64,000 nt of DNA from an uncultured Prevotellaceae bacterium (GCA_900318335.1 ONKF01000011.1:58569-122568), one strand, 5' to 3'. Shown: positions 36,263 through 49,566, counted from the first letter of the stretch. A program made the numbers and translations. Notes: a model not told the origin generated them from the sequence alone.

Positions 36263-38440
36263 ATGATTGAAGAGAAAGTAGTAATCTCACATATAAAAGG
36301 GGAGCCAGGCAATTGGTCCATTCAATCAAACGATGAGCATCAGCAAGGCGTAGCGGAATTAGCTGCCAAATTTGCCGACACATTCGACATGAGCGAGTGG
36401 GGTCGCGTGCTTGGATTGTTGCATGATAAGGGTAAGGAAAAGAAAGCATTTCAGCTTCATATTATGAAGGAGAGTGGCTACTCTCCTGAAATTAAAGTTG
36501 AAGGAGAGCCAAGCCATGCCTATGTGGGAGGGTTGATTGCAGGAAAGCTTTTTCCTCAAGCATCTCTAATCCTATCAAATATCATCATGGGTCATCACCG
36601 GGGGCTCTATGATGACGGGGATTGGAAAGAACGGCTAAAGCAAGAAATTCCGGGAGAGGTGAGCATTCCCGATGTCAAGGCTCGGTTATCGGCACCATCG
36701 CGACAGTTAGCAAAAGAAGATTTTCATCACCTTGTTAGAATGCTTTATAGTTGTCTCGTTGATGCTGATTATCTTGATACCGAGGCGTTCATGGCTCCAG
36801 AGCAAGCTGAATTGAGAGGATCAAAGGCAACAATGAGTGAATTGTGCTCAAAACTGGAAACGCATTTGGAACAACTGAGCAATGGCGCACCTGATACCGA
36901 AGTGAACCGCATCAGGCGATTTGTTCAACAATGTTGCAAAGAAAAGAGTGATGGACCTGTTGATTTCTACAGTCTCACGGTACCAACGGGTGGCGGAAAA
37001 ACGCTTTCCTCATTGCTGTGGGCTTTGCGCCATGCAGCGAAAAACGGCTTGCAACGTGTCATTATCGCTATCCCATATACAAGTATCATTGTTCAAACCG
37101 CAGCGACGCTGAAGGCTGTTTTGGGAGAAGAAAATGTGCTTGAGCACCACTCCAATGTTGAATATGATGACGAGGACAATAAAGAAATAACCAGGCAACT
37201 GCAACTTGCAACCGAGAACTGGGATTACCCGATAGTGGTGACTACCAACGTGCGCCTTTTTGAATCCCTCTTCAGCAACAAGCCGTCACAATGCCGTAAA
37301 CTGCACAATATCGCCAAGACTGTTGTAATTCTCGATGAGGTGCAGACGTTGCCATTGGAATTCTTGCAACCCATCATCAACACGTTCAAGTCGTTGAAAA
37401 ACGTTTTTGGCACATCATTCCTGTTCACGACGGCCAGCCAACCCATTCTTGACGGCACCATCAGGGGCACAAACAGTTTGAACCAATTTGAGGCATTACC
37501 ACAGATTCATGAAATCATACCAGCCGAAGCCAAGTTGCACGACAAGCTGAGGCGTGTGGAACTTGATATCAACAACGCTCCACAAACCTATGATGAGGTT
37601 GCTCGGCAGATTGCTCGACACGATCGTGTATTATGCATCGTGAACACCCGCAAGGATGCTAAGGAATTATTTGAGCGATTGCCTCAGGAGGGGTTAACTT
37701 TGCACTTGTCAAGAATGATGTATCCCGCCCATGTGCGTGAAACCATTGAGACCATCAAGGCTGCACTCAAGGACGATAATCAGCGGATTATCCGCGTAGT
37801 GGCCACCCAACTGATTGAGGCTGGTGTGGATATCGATTTTCCTGTTGTTTATCGTCAGGAGGCTGGGCTTGACTCCATCTTGCAAGCAGCCGGTCGCTGT
37901 AATCGAGAGGGGAAATTGGGCATCTGCACTACTCGCGTTTTTAGCCTGAGCGCAGAGCATCGATTGCCACCAGGCTATATCTCTCAAGCCAATGATGCCC
38001 GACTCAATATGGTGGGAGAATTTGATTGGTTTGCCCCCGAGACGATGCGTGACTATTTTGGCCAATTGTTTACTCGCACTCCGAGTTTCGACAAGAAGCA
38101 TATAGGCACTTTGCTGTATAAGCCAAACGAAATGCAATTCCAGGAGGCAGCCTCTCAATTCCGTTTGATTGAGGATGAAACCACAAGTATTTTCATTCAA
38201 TGTGATGGCAGCAAGTCTCTCATAGATGAACTGTTGCACTGTGGCCTGTCTTATCCTGTTTTGAAGAAGTTGTCGCAATATGTCGTGAGCGTGAGGAAAA
38301 AGGATTTCCAGGCACTGAACGAGGCAGGGGCATTGAAAGAAATAAATGGCATCTGGGTGCTCTCTCAAGAGTCACTATATGATGACAAGGTCGGTTTAAT
38401 TACCGACAATCAATGGTTAGAAGAAACATTAATCATATAA
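36263..38440 (+). CDS. cas3: CRISPR-associated helicase/nuclease Cas3 (type I-C)
   Basis: 725 residues. N-terminal HD nuclease: LGLLHDKGKEKKAFQLHI, SHAYVGGLIAGKLF, IIMGHHRGLYDDGDW. SF2 helicase: Walker A VPTGGGKTLSSLLWAL, IAIPYTSIIVQTA, DEVQ box VVILDEVQTLP, FLFTTASQP, and the C-terminal motif QLIEAGVDIDFPVVYRQ and QAAGRCNREG. After Cascade forms an R-loop, Cas3 nicks and degrades target DNA 3' to 5'. First gene of the operon; cas5c starts 7 bases downstream. The HD domain precedes the helicase as usual in I-C. Confidence 0.97.
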   Translation: MIEEKVVISHIKGEPGNWSIQSNDEHQQGVAELAAKFADTFDMSEWGRVLGLLHDKGKEKKAFQLHIMKESGYSPEIKVEGEPSHAYVGGLIAGKLFPQASLILSNIIMGHHRGLYDDGDWKERLKQEIPGEVSIPDVKARLSAPSRQLAKEDFHHLVRMLYSCLVDADYLDTEAFMAPEQAELRGSKATMSELCSKLETHLEQLSNGAPDTEVNRIRRFVQQCCKEKSDGPVDFYSLTVPTGGGKTLSSLLWALRHAAKNGLQRVIIAIPYTSIIVQTAATLKAVLGEENVLEHHSNVEYDDEDNKEITRQLQLATENWDYPIVVTTNVRLFESLFSNKPSQCRKLHNIAKTVVILDEVQTLPLEFLQPIINTFKSLKNVFGTSFLFTTASQPILDGTIRGTNSLNQFEALPQIHEIIPAEAKLHDKLRRVELDINNAPQTYDEVARQIARHDRVLCIVNTRKDAKELFERLPQEGLTLHLSRMMYPAHVRETIETIKAALKDDNQRIIRVVATQLIEAGVDIDFPVVYRQEAGLDSILQAAGRCNREGKLGICTTRVFSLSAEHRLPPGYISQANDARLNMVGEFDWFAPETMRDYFGQLFTRTPSFDKKHIGTLLYKPNEMQFQEAASQFRLIEDETTSIFIQCDGSKSLIDELLHCGLSYPVLKKLSQYVVSVRKKDFQALNEAGALKEINGIWVLSQESLYDDKVGLITDNQWLEETLII

Positions 38441-38447
38441 TAACGAT

Positions 38448-39158
38448 ATGGAACATTTTGATAAAGAATTTTGTCTGGAGGTATGGGGGCCAATTGCCTG
38501 CTTTACCCGACCAGAACTCAAGGTGGAGCGTGTGAGTTACGATGTCATTACGCCATCGGCTGCACGAGCCATCTTTGAGGCGATTTTCTGGAAACCAGCC
38601 ATCCGATGGCAAGTGACTAAGATTGAGGTGCTGAATCCCATCAAGTGGACCTCAATCCGTCGCAACGAGGTTGGTGCTGTCGCATCTGCCACAACAATGA
38701 CTCCCATATTCATTGAAAAAGAGCGACAGCAGAAGAATACCTTGATGCTTCAGGATGTGCGCTATCGCATTTGGGCCAAACTTGAGTTTATCCCCATGTG
38801 GAAACGCGCAGGGGAGAGCAAGAACCCATCGATTGACAAGGAAGAAAAAGACCTTCTTCGCAAGGATGAGAACCCCGGCAAGTACAATGCGATGTTTGAG
38901 CGCCGTGCGAGCAAGGGGCAATGCTTTAACCAGCCTTATCTCGGCACCCGGGAGTGTTCGGCGTCATTCCGTCTTGTAAATCCCGAACAAGAGGAATTGA
39001 GCGCACCCTTCAACGACAGTCGCGATTTGGGCTTGATGCTCTATGACATGGACTTTGAAGGAAATCTTGAGAAGCCAGATGCCATGTTCTATCATGCCAT
39101 CATGGAAAATGGAGTGATTATGGTTCCACCCAGAGACAGTAAGGAGGTGTTGAAATGA
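38448..39158 (+). CDS. cas5c: Cas5c, pre-crRNA endoribonuclease (type I-C)
   Basis: 236 residues. FCLEVWGPIACFTRPELKVERVSYDVITPSAARAIFE is the conserved Cas5c N-terminal region (quoted in pieces: FCLEVWGPIACFTRP, SYDVITPSAARAIFE). A glycine-rich end is seen as QPYLGTRECSASF and DLGLMLYDMDF. In I-C Cas5c replaces Cas6, cutting the repeat hairpin and staying on the crRNA 5' handle. The repeat in the array here has the hairpin and GTGGATTGAAAC 3' end suited to this. Its stop overlaps the cas8c start (ATGA). Confidence 0.96.
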   Translation: MEHFDKEFCLEVWGPIACFTRPELKVERVSYDVITPSAARAIFEAIFWKPAIRWQVTKIEVLNPIKWTSIRRNEVGAVASATTMTPIFIEKERQQKNTLMLQDVRYRIWAKLEFIPMWKRAGESKNPSIDKEEKDLLRKDENPGKYNAMFERRASKGQCFNQPYLGTRECSASFRLVNPEQEELSAPFNDSRDLGLMLYDMDFEGNLEKPDAMFYHAIMENGVIMVPPRDSKEVLK

Positions 39159-40903
39159 TACTGAAAGCGTTATATGACTATTACGACAGGTGCAAGGGCA
39201 CTTTGCCCGCTTTTGGTAGAGAACTTAAGGAGATCGGTTTCTTGATTGTGATAAATCGTGAGGGTGATTTCATGAGGTTTGAGGACCGCCGTATTGACAA
39301 GAAACAAGCCCAGACATTTATTGTCAAGAAACAGTTGGGCCGAACAAGCGCACCACTGGCCAATTACCTTTATGACAGCAGTGCCTACGTGTTTGGCTTT
39401 TCTGACAAGAAAGATTTTGATGGTTGCCGAAGGTATCTTGAAACTTTCAAGAAAAAAGTAGAGGAAATCTATAAAGCGGCTCCAGATAATGCTGATATTA
39501 CGGCCGTTCATCGTTTCTATCAGCATGACACCCAAGCAATTCTCGCTAAAATGAAGGCCGATGTTTTGTGGCCCGAAATCGAGAAGAACCTAAATAAGAA
39601 GTATTCATTTTTCTCTTTTCTAATCAATGGCGATACCCATATAATTGCCGAGAAAGAAGAATTGCTTGACCTTTTAGATGCAGATAATCACGATAACGAG
39701 AAAGTCTGCCTTGTCTCTGGAAAAAAGGGGAAGATTGTTGACGTGACAACAGCCACGATGATTCCTGGCAGTCAAGCCGTAGCCAAGATTGTCTCATTTC
39801 AAGTAAAATCAGGGTATGATTCTTACGGCAAGGAGCAAGGTGCAAATGCCCCTATCAGCGAAAAATCCGAGTTTGCTTATTCCACGGCTTTGAAGCACTT
39901 GCTGAGGTCAGATTCCCGGAATAAATTTCTCATCGGAAACCGAACGTTCCTCTTTTGGGCATCAAAAGATAACGAGGCCGGTAATCAGGCCGAGAAGGGC
40001 TTCTTTGATCTGTTTGGTTTCTCGGATACTGAAGATGATGACCCTAATGCCAAGATTGAACAAGTGAGAAAGGTCTTTAAGGCAATTTATTCTGGGGAAT
40101 TGAATACCTCGCTTGATGACAAGTTCTATATTCTTGGACTGGCGCCAAACTCCGCTCGTATCGCTGTGGTTTATTGGGCAGAAATTCCATTGATGGAATT
40201 TGCTAAGCGCATTAACCGTCATTTTGAAGACATGGATATTACAGGTGCAATCAGGCCCTATATGGCACTACGCTCTATCTTGGGTGCTGTGACTTTGGGC
40301 GGTAAGTCTTCTGATGTAACACCCAATTTGCCCGATGCTTTGGTAAAAAGCATTTTCCAAGGGCAACCCTATCCATATACATTATTTACGTCCTGCATTC
40401 GACGCATTAAGGCTGAAATGACAAACGAAAAATATAATGAGGCTTTCAAAAAAGGCTACATTACTACTCGGGCTGCTATTATCAAGGCTTACTTGAACAG
40501 ACTTAACAATTCTAATAAAAAAATAGAAAAAGAAATGGACAAAAACAACAACAACCAAGGCTATCTGTGTGGCCGACTTTTTGCCGTGCTTGACAAGATT
40601 CAAGAGGAGGCAAACAAACAACACACCATCCGTGAGCGATACATGAATTCAGCAAGCGCGACACCTGCCGCAGTATTTGCAACAATTTTGAACTTATCGC
40701 TGCATCATTCTGAGAAATTGAGTGAAGGGCGACGAATCCAGTTTGAACAACTCAAGCAAGAAATCATGGACAAAATTGATGCTGATGGGTTCCCTGCCCA
40801 TCTCAGTCTTCAAGACCAGGGGCGATTCTTTGTCGGCTACTATCACCAACGGCAAAAGCTTTTCACAAAGAATGAGAAAGAAGAAAACAACAATAACCAA
40901 TAA
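39155..40903 (+). CDS. cas8c: Cas8c, large Cascade subunit (Csd1)
   Basis: 582 residues. MILKALYDYYDRCKGTLPAFG, GFSDKKDFDGCRRYLE and KFLIGNRTFLFWA are typical Csd1 segments. Cas8c recognises the PAM and opens the target. It overlaps cas5c by 4 bases and is followed by cas7c after 12 bases. The last 122 residues probably also make a separate small subunit (see 40535-40903). Confidence 0.95.
   Translation: MILKALYDYYDRCKGTLPAFGRELKEIGFLIVINREGDFMRFEDRRIDKKQAQTFIVKKQLGRTSAPLANYLYDSSAYVFGFSDKKDFDGCRRYLETFKKKVEEIYKAAPDNADITAVHRFYQHDTQAILAKMKADVLWPEIEKNLNKKYSFFSFLINGDTHIIAEKEELLDLLDADNHDNEKVCLVSGKKGKIVDVTTATMIPGSQAVAKIVSFQVKSGYDSYGKEQGANAPISEKSEFAYSTALKHLLRSDSRNKFLIGNRTFLFWASKDNEAGNQAEKGFFDLFGFSDTEDDDPNAKIEQVRKVFKAIYSGELNTSLDDKFYILGLAPNSARIAVVYWAEIPLMEFAKRINRHFEDMDITGAIRPYMALRSILGAVTLGGKSSDVTPNLPDALVKSIFQGQPYPYTLFTSCIRRIKAEMTNEKYNEAFKKGYITTRAAIIKAYLNRLNNSNKKIEKEMDKNNNNQGYLCGRLFAVLDKIQEEANKQHTIRERYMNSASATPAAVFATILNLSLHHSEKLSEGRRIQFEQLKQEIMDKIDADGFPAHLSLQDQGRFFVGYYHQRQKLFTKNEKEENNNNQ
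40535..40903 (+). CDS. cas11c: Probable Cas11c small subunit from an internal start in cas8c
   Basis: In type I-C systems it is established that the C-terminal part of cas8c is also translated on its own as Cas11c. Here an in-frame ATG at codon 461 (40535) begins MDKNNNNQGYLCGRLFAVLD, where GYLxGRLFAVL is the usual Cas11c opening; the product has 122 residues and is helical. A purine-rich stretch (AAATAGAAAAAGAA) precedes the ATG. The flexible Asn/Lys linker just before it fits a domain boundary. Translation from this codon is inferred. Confidence 0.65.
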   Translation: MDKNNNNQGYLCGRLFAVLDKIQEEANKQHTIRERYMNSASATPAAVFATILNLSLHHSEKLSEGRRIQFEQLKQEIMDKIDADGFPAHLSLQDQGRFFVGYYHQRQKLFTKNEKEENNNNQ

Positions 40904-40915
40904 TACATTACAACT

Positions 40916-41776
40916 ATGTCAGAATTAAAAAACAGAATCGATTTTGTGTACATCTTTGATGTGCAGGATGGTAATCCCAATGGCGACCCCGATGCAGGTA
41001 ATCTGCCCCGTGTGGATGCCGAGACTGGTATGGGTCTTGTGACCGACGTTTGCCTCAAGCGCAAGGTGCGTAACTATGTGCAGGTGGCTAAACAACTGGC
41101 TGATGGCTACGACATCTTCATCAAGGAGAAAGCCGTGCTTAACTCTTTAATTGATGCTGCTCACGAGGAGGATAGCGTGAAAAAAGCCGAGGACAAAGAC
41201 AAGGCAAATGCCGCTCGAGATATCATGTGCAAGAAGTATTATGATGTTCGCACATTTGGTGCAGTGATGTCAACTGGCAAAAATGCGGGACAAGTTCGTG
41301 GCCCAATCCAGATGACGTTTGCCCGTTCAGTTGACCCAATTACCGCTTTGGAGCACTCTATTACCCGCATGGCTGTAGCAACCGAGAAAGAAGCTAAAGA
41401 GCAAAAGGGTGACAACCGCACCATGGGTCGCAAGGCTACCATCCCTTATGGCCTCTATGTTTGCCACGGCTTTATTTCTGCCAACTTGGCTCAGCAGACG
41501 GGTTTCAGCGAAGAAGACCTTGAACTTTTCTTTGATGCGTTGAAGAACATGTTTGATGTGGATCGCTCAGCAGCACGAGGCTTGATGAGCGCCCAGCGCC
41601 TGATTGCCTTCAAGCATGATTCGGCTTTGGGCAATGCTCCTGCCAACAAATTGTTTGACCTCGTCAAGGTGGAACCCAAGGACAAGTCTAAACCCGCTCG
41701 TTCGTTCGCAGACTATGAGGTAACTATTGACAGCGTGCATCTGCCCGCTGGTGTTACCATTGAGGAACTCATCTAA
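40916..41776 (+). CDS. cas7c: Cas7c, Cascade backbone (Csd2)
   Basis: 286 residues. [20 protein letters not shown] and [20 protein letters not shown] are the Csd2/Csh2 signature, followed by [16 protein letters not shown] and the C-terminal [20 protein letters not shown]. Several copies line the crRNA spacer. High coding quality, standard length. Confidence 0.97.
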   Translation: MSELKNRIDFVYIFDVQDGNPNGDPDAGNLPRVDAETGMGLVTDVCLKRKVRNYVQVAKQLADGYDIFIKEKAVLNSLIDAAHEEDSVKKAEDKDKANAARDIMCKKYYDVRTFGAVMSTGKNAGQVRGPIQMTFARSVDPITALEHSITRMAVATEKEAKEQKGDNRTMGRKATIPYGLYVCHGFISANLAQQTGFSEEDLELFFDALKNMFDVDRSAARGLMSAQRLIAFKHDSALGNAPANKLFDLVKVEPKDKSKPARSFADYEVTIDSVHLPAGVTIEELI

Positions 41777-41787
41777 CAAGCGAGGGT

Positions 41788-42462
41788 ATGGCCTACTATG
41801 AGGATGACGACCTGCTGATGTTGTCTGGAATACAGCATTTTGCCTTTTGCCCACGGCAATGGGGCTTAATTCACATTGAGCAACAATGGGAAGAGAACCA
41901 CTTGACCGTAGAGGGACGATGGCTTCACCGGAAAGTAGATAATCCTCATGCCATGGAGCGCAACAAGAACGTGGTGCATCTGCGTTCTGTTGCGCTCGTT
42001 TCTCATGAATTGGGTTTTAGCGGTATTGCAGATTTGTTGGAGCTCACAGCAGCCCAAAGCCAAGACAACAACACTATCGAGGTCCCAAAATTTCCAGGAA
42101 GATGGACAGTTTATCCTATTGAATACAAACATGGCAGACCCAAAATTAACGAAGTTGACGAGGTGCAGTTGTGTGCCCAGGCCATGTGTCTTGAGGAGAT
42201 GTATCAGATTGATATTCAAGAGGGAGCTTTTTTCTATGAGTCTATTAGGAGACGTTTCCCTGTCGTCTTCACTATAGAATTGCGAGAACAAGTAAAGCAC
42301 TACTCGGCAATGATGCATGAAATATTTGATGCCGGTATTACTCCACAAGCAGAGTATCATAGCTATTGTCGTTCATGCTCATTGAATGATAAATGCTTTG
42401 TTAACTCGTTGAAAAGGGCGACAAGTGTAAATCACTATTTAAAACAAATAGACGAGGAATGA
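41788..42462 (+). CDS. cas4: Cas4 exonuclease
   Basis: 224 residues. MLSGIQHFAFCPRQWGLIHI carries the first cluster Cys, CRSCSLNDKC the last three; the RecB-type nuclease motif is VYPIEYKHGRPK with GFSGIADLLE upstream. Cas4 trims prespacers and selects them by PAM in I-C systems. Stop overlaps the cas1 start (ATGA). Confidence 0.96.
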   Translation: MAYYEDDDLLMLSGIQHFAFCPRQWGLIHIEQQWEENHLTVEGRWLHRKVDNPHAMERNKNVVHLRSVALVSHELGFSGIADLLELTAAQSQDNNTIEVPKFPGRWTVYPIEYKHGRPKINEVDEVQLCAQAMCLEEMYQIDIQEGAFFYESIRRRFPVVFTIELREQVKHYSAMMHEIFDAGITPQAEYHSYCRSCSLNDKCFVNSLKRATSVNHYLKQIDEE

Positions 42463-43493
42463 GGAAACTATTGAACACCTTATATGTGACAAATCCCGAT
42501 GTGTTTTTGTCTAAGGATGGAGATAATGTTGTCGCAAAGATTGAGAATAGTGAAGTCATGAGGCTTCCAGTGATCAATCTTGAGGGCATTGTGTGTTTTA
42601 ATAACTTGGGGGCATCCAAGTACTTGATGGCCATGTGTGCCGAACGTAATATAGGCCTGTGCTTTCTGACTTCTCGTGGCCGATTCTTAGCTCGTGTGAC
42701 AGGTGGGGTCAATGGCAACGTATTATTGCGACGCAAACAATACAGAGTGGCAGATAATGATGATGAGGCCTTGAGAATCAGCAAAGTCATGATAAGAGGG
42801 AAAATCCACAACTCCCGCAAGGTTGTAGAACGATTTAAGAGGGATCATGCTTCATCTGCTGAGGAGCTCTCGCGGGTTGAAAATGTCTCAAATGCCCTGA
42901 AAGTCAATATGCGACAGGTATCGAACAGCCAAACTGCAAATGAGTTGCGTGGAATTGAGGGTGATGCTGCTGTGAATTATTTCTCATTATTTGATGATAT
43001 GATAGTCGCACAAAAGCCAGCATTCACTTTTGTTGGAAGAAATCGAAGGCCGCCGAAAGACCGTACCAATTGCTTGTTATCTTTTGTTTATACTTTATTG
43101 GCTCATGAAATGCAATCGGCTTTAGAATCTGTGGGATTGGATCCTTATGTTGGGTTCCTTCATACAGATAGACCAGGCCGTGCTGGATTGGCACTTGACA
43201 TGATGGAAGAATTGCGAGCATATTTGGCCGACAGATTTGTGCTATCGCTCATTAACCGAAAACAGGTAGATAATGAAGATTTCATTGAAAATGGAACAGA
43301 TAATATCATAATGAGTGATAGTTGCAAGAAAACGGTACTGGCTGCATGGCAAAAAAGAAAAAAAGACACAATGGTGCATCCATTTCTCAAGGAGAATGTT
43401 CCTGTTGGACTGCTCCCTTATGTTCAGGCTATGCTGATGGCACGTTTTCTGCGAGGAGATTTAGACAATTATCCAGTTTTCTTAATACAGTAA
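42459..43493 (+). CDS. cas1: Cas1 integrase
   Basis: 344 residues. MRKLLNTLYVTNPDVFLSKD is the I-C Cas1 start; metal ligands are Glu in RGIEGDAAVNYF, His in VGFLHTDRPGRAGLALD and the acidic pair in LDMMEELR. It integrates spacers next to the leader with Cas2. Confidence 0.97.
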   Translation: MRKLLNTLYVTNPDVFLSKDGDNVVAKIENSEVMRLPVINLEGIVCFNNLGASKYLMAMCAERNIGLCFLTSRGRFLARVTGGVNGNVLLRRKQYRVADNDDEALRISKVMIRGKIHNSRKVVERFKRDHASSAEELSRVENVSNALKVNMRQVSNSQTANELRGIEGDAAVNYFSLFDDMIVAQKPAFTFVGRNRRPPKDRTNCLLSFVYTLLAHEMQSALESVGLDPYVGFLHTDRPGRAGLALDMMEELRAYLADRFVLSLINRKQVDNEDFIENGTDNIIMSDSCKKTVLAAWQKRKKDTMVHPFLKENVPVGLLPYVQAMLMARFLRGDLDNYPVFLIQ

Positions 43494-43497
43494 CGTG

Positions 43498-43788
43498 ATG
43501 CTGATATTAGTAACTTACGATGTAGATACTACGAGCCTGGAGGGGCAACGTCGGTTGAGACATGTGGCAAAAGAGTGCATGAATTATGGTCAAAGGGTTC
43601 AAAACTCAGTCTTTGAATGCGTAGTGGACTTCACTCAATTTACTCAACTGAAAATGAAGTTAAAAGGAATCATTTCAGAGGATATAGATAGTATCAGATT
43701 CTATCATTTGGGGAAGAATTATGAAACCAAGGTCGAAACGTTGGGGGTTAAAAAGGGGGTCAACATACAAGGAGAATTGATTATATAA
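43498..43788 (+). CDS. cas2: Cas2
   Basis: 96 residues from ATG 43498; a GTG one codon earlier is possible. MLILVTYDVDTTSLEGQRRL and YGQRVQNSVFECVVDFTQF are the I-C Cas2 signature. It forms the integration complex with Cas1. Five bases behind cas1. Confidence 0.97.
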   Translation: MLILVTYDVDTTSLEGQRRLRHVAKECMNYGQRVQNSVFECVVDFTQFTQLKMKLKGIISEDIDSIRFYHLGKNYETKVETLGVKKGVNIQGELII

Positions 43789-43955
43789 CTGCGAACATAT
43801 AGTGATGGCTAAAGTATTATAAGTTTCGCAGCCATTGAATTATAGAGAAATAGATTGTTTTTTTGTGAATAATTGTTCATGTTTGGCCTTTTTTGACTAA
43901 TTTCGCAAAAGATTGCTTAAAACTATTTGAAAATCAGCAATCTTTATGATTAACA
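43789..43955 (+). promoter_or_regulatory. CRISPR leader
   Basis: 167 AT-rich bases between cas2 and the first repeat, the place of the leader in I-C loci. The terminal repeat at the far end of the array is the degenerate one, which confirms that the leader is here. A promoter-like TAATTTCG is seen near 43900 but its -33 partner is not clear. Confidence 0.65.
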
Positions 43956-47348
<3,393 letters not shown>

Positions 47349-47562
47349 GACAAATTCGATTATTATTGACCGCAGTTCGACTGGGGATGGGCCATGACTG
47401 AATTATGACACACCCCCGTTGTGGGACCCTGTTGCGTTGTGGGGAGGGTATATTATGTTGTGAGTAAAAAGAACTTAGCGGCTTGGTGGCTTGGTGTGAG
47501 GACAGCAAGAGTGCGGATGCCAACTATAGACTCCTAACTCCTAACTTCTGACTCCTGACTGG
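47349..47562. other. Spacer between CRISPR array and dipeptidase gene
   Basis: No gene seen. It holds ACTTAGCGGCTTGG..GTGAGG (47474-47500), a diverged single copy of a sequence that forms an inverted repeat at 51834-51902, and a low-complexity CTCCTAACT-type run just before the dipeptidase stop. Confidence 0.5.
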
Positions 47563-49176
47563 TTAGAATCCTTTCCAGGTCTGCATCCACAGGTCGTGGG
47601 CCATGGTCTGCCAGCGGTAGGCGGCGGCACCGAGCATATCGGCGGTGTAGTCGTTGAGGTACTTGGCTGCTTTGTCCTTGTCCTCGGTGTTGAGCTCCTG
47701 CCAGGTGCGTTCCACCATGGGCAGCTCGCGCAGGCCTTTCTCGAGGAAGTGGTCGCGGGCGGGCTCGAGGGTCTTGCGGAAGGCGCCCCAGCGCAGACTG
47801 GCCAGACGGTTCGCTTTGCGGAATTGCCACAGGACGGTCTCGTCGTTCTCGGCGCTGTGACCGCACACCTTCATCGACGCGGGCAGGTCAGTATTGCCGC
47901 AGAAGACGGGGAAGCGGGGACTCTGGCCGGGGTTGTCAAAGGCAATCCATGCCACACCGCCCACCTCGTCGGGCAGCCAGGAGCGCAGCTGGATGACAGT
48001 GCTGTAGGAGCACCAGGGCACGCTCACGGTGCGGGTCCACTTCATGGCCGAGTCGCCCATGGCGTAGAACATCGCCAGCTGTTCGTTGGTGATCCAGGGA
48101 TTGGCGACAGGCGAGACGATGCTGTCGGGCTCGTTCTCGTTGATGTTGCCCTGCTTGTCCTTGCGCTTGGGGTTGGGAATCTTGTGGCGTGCGCTCAGGT
48201 CGAGCTGTGTGCCCTCATAGTAGCTGCCCAGCAGACGTGACACGTCCTGGACGCTCACCTTCTTGTCGGGCTTGATGCTCAGTGGCAGGTTCTCGATAGT
48301 GTCGGTGAGATTAAGCGACGGGGCTAACTGTTGCATGATGTAGAGCTCGCGGATGCTGTAGTTCTTCACCTGCTTGAGATAATTGGTGCCGCTGTAGGCT
48401 TTCCAGAAGCAGAAAGGCTCCTTGCCGTCCCAGAGTTTCAGCCTCTTGGCCACCTCAAACACGTTGTCGGATGCCATATAGTGGTCGGGGTCGCTCAGGT
48501 CAAGGTAGCCGATGCGCGAGATGTTGGCCGACACGGTAATCTCGTCGTCGGGGATGCGCACGGCGGCCCACACACCGCCCACTTTCTTAGGTCCTTCACC
48601 GAACACCTCAAATATCCATGCCTCCTGCTTGTCGGCAATCGTCAGGCACTCGCCGCTGTCGCCGTAGCCATATTTCTTGACCAACTCGCCCATCAGGCGG
48701 ATGGCCTCGCGGGCGGTCGTGCAGCGTTCCAGGGCGATGCGTGCCAGCTCCTCGATCATGAAGATGCCCGCCTTGTTCTGCAGCGTGTCACGTCCCGAGA
48801 TGGTCGTCTCGCCCATGGCCAGTTGCTTCTCGTTCAGGCAGGGATAGGCCGTGTCCAGGAAGCGGTAGGTGTGGCTCACTTGGGGAATGGTGCCCGTCTG
48901 GGTCATACCAGTAACATCGCTGGGTGAATAGGTGTGGAAACGGTTACGGTACACGGCAGTGACCGTGTCATTCTTGTAGTCGCGGGCGGGCGTCATGGTC
49001 ATCCATGTGCGGTAACGCGCGTCACAGGTGTGGGACGTGATGACCGAGCCGTCGGTCGAAGCGAGCTTGCCCACCATGATGCTGGTGCAGGATTCGGTCA
49101 TGTGGTCCAGGTCCTGGCCGCTGATTGCGGTGGTGAATGCCATCATCAGGATGGCGGCGATAAGGGTTCTCTTCAT
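47563..49176 (-). CDS. C69 family dipeptidase
   Basis: 537 residues. Signal peptide MKRTLIAAILMMAFTTAISG precedes ESCTSIMVGKLASTDGSVIT, where the Cys is the Ntn nucleophile of peptidase family C69, exposed after propeptide cleavage. SHTCDAR, DSGECLTIADKQEAWIFEVF and RIGYLDLSDPDHYMAS are typical. It should cleave dipeptides in the periplasm. A minus-strand TACCTTTG (49210-49217) lies 33 bases upstream. Confidence 0.95.
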   Translation of the reverse strand: MKRTLIAAILMMAFTTAISGQDLDHMTESCTSIMVGKLASTDGSVITSHTCDARYRTWMTMTPARDYKNDTVTAVYRNRFHTYSPSDVTGMTQTGTIPQVSHTYRFLDTAYPCLNEKQLAMGETTISGRDTLQNKAGIFMIEELARIALERCTTAREAIRLMGELVKKYGYGDSGECLTIADKQEAWIFEVFGEGPKKVGGVWAAVRIPDDEITVSANISRIGYLDLSDPDHYMASDNVFEVAKRLKLWDGKEPFCFWKAYSGTNYLKQVKNYSIRELYIMQQLAPSLNLTDTIENLPLSIKPDKKVSVQDVSRLLGSYYEGTQLDLSARHKIPNPKRKDKQGNINENEPDSIVSPVANPWITNEQLAMFYAMGDSAMKWTRTVSVPWCSYSTVIQLRSWLPDEVGGVAWIAFDNPGQSPRFPVFCGNTDLPASMKVCGHSAENDETVLWQFRKANRLASLRWGAFRKTLEPARDHFLEKGLRELPMVERTWQELNTEDKDKAAKYLNDYTADMLGAAAYRWQTMAHDLWMQTWKGF

Positions 49177-49302
49177 TATGGTTAATGGTTAGGATGTTTT
49201 GTTTTGTGACAAAGGTAATGCTTTTTTCTGACTCAGTGAAAAAAGTGTTGCCATTGACATTGTTGTTCTCCGCGGCAAAGTTCAAGAAAAATGTCCTTTT
49301 TT

Positions 49303-49334
49303 CTTGGCATTGTCTTCGGCTTGCAGTACCTTTG
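49303..49334 (+). promoter_or_regulatory. Promoter of the thiamine uptake operon
   Basis: CTTG (49303-49306), 20 bases, TACCTTTG (49327-49334), 20 bases before the TPP riboswitch. Confidence 0.65.
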
Positions 49335-49351
49335 CAGCGTGATTCAATGAG

Positions 49352-49432
49352 TTTGGGGGTGCTCCCTGAAAAATGGGGGCTGAGAACATACCCATCGGAT
49401 CTGATCCGGACAATACCGGCGTAGAGAATAAC
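49352..49432 (+). ncRNA. TPP riboswitch (THI box)
   Basis: The conserved pieces occur in order: GGGGGTGCTCC, GGGGCTGAGA (49375-49384), then CTGATCCGGACAATACCGGC and GTAGAGAA (49400-49428). This is the thiamine-pyrophosphate aptamer with pyrimidine-sensing CUGAGA and diphosphate-sensing arms. It sits about 135 bases before the TonB receptor, so high TPP should shut off thiamine uptake. Confidence 0.93.
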
Positions 49433-49566
49433 TTATTAATTCAAGTTTCGTGGGCGAAACTTGAAGTTTAGAGTTTAGGGTTTAGAGTTTAGCGGTGCAT
49501 CCGCTGGCAGAACCTTAGATGATGGCTTCAAGTGGAGTGGTCGCGAGGCTTAAATGATTCAAAACA

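Noticed and set aside
43890-43955. Promoter TATTTG close to the first CRISPR repeat
   Set aside because: The two bases between TA and TTTG are missing and no TTTG lies 19-21 bases upstream.
47404-47432. CACACCCCCGTTGTGGGACC as a further degenerate CRISPR repeat
   Set aside because: Matches only the C-rich and GTGGG parts, lacks GGATTGAAAC and sits at the wrong distance.
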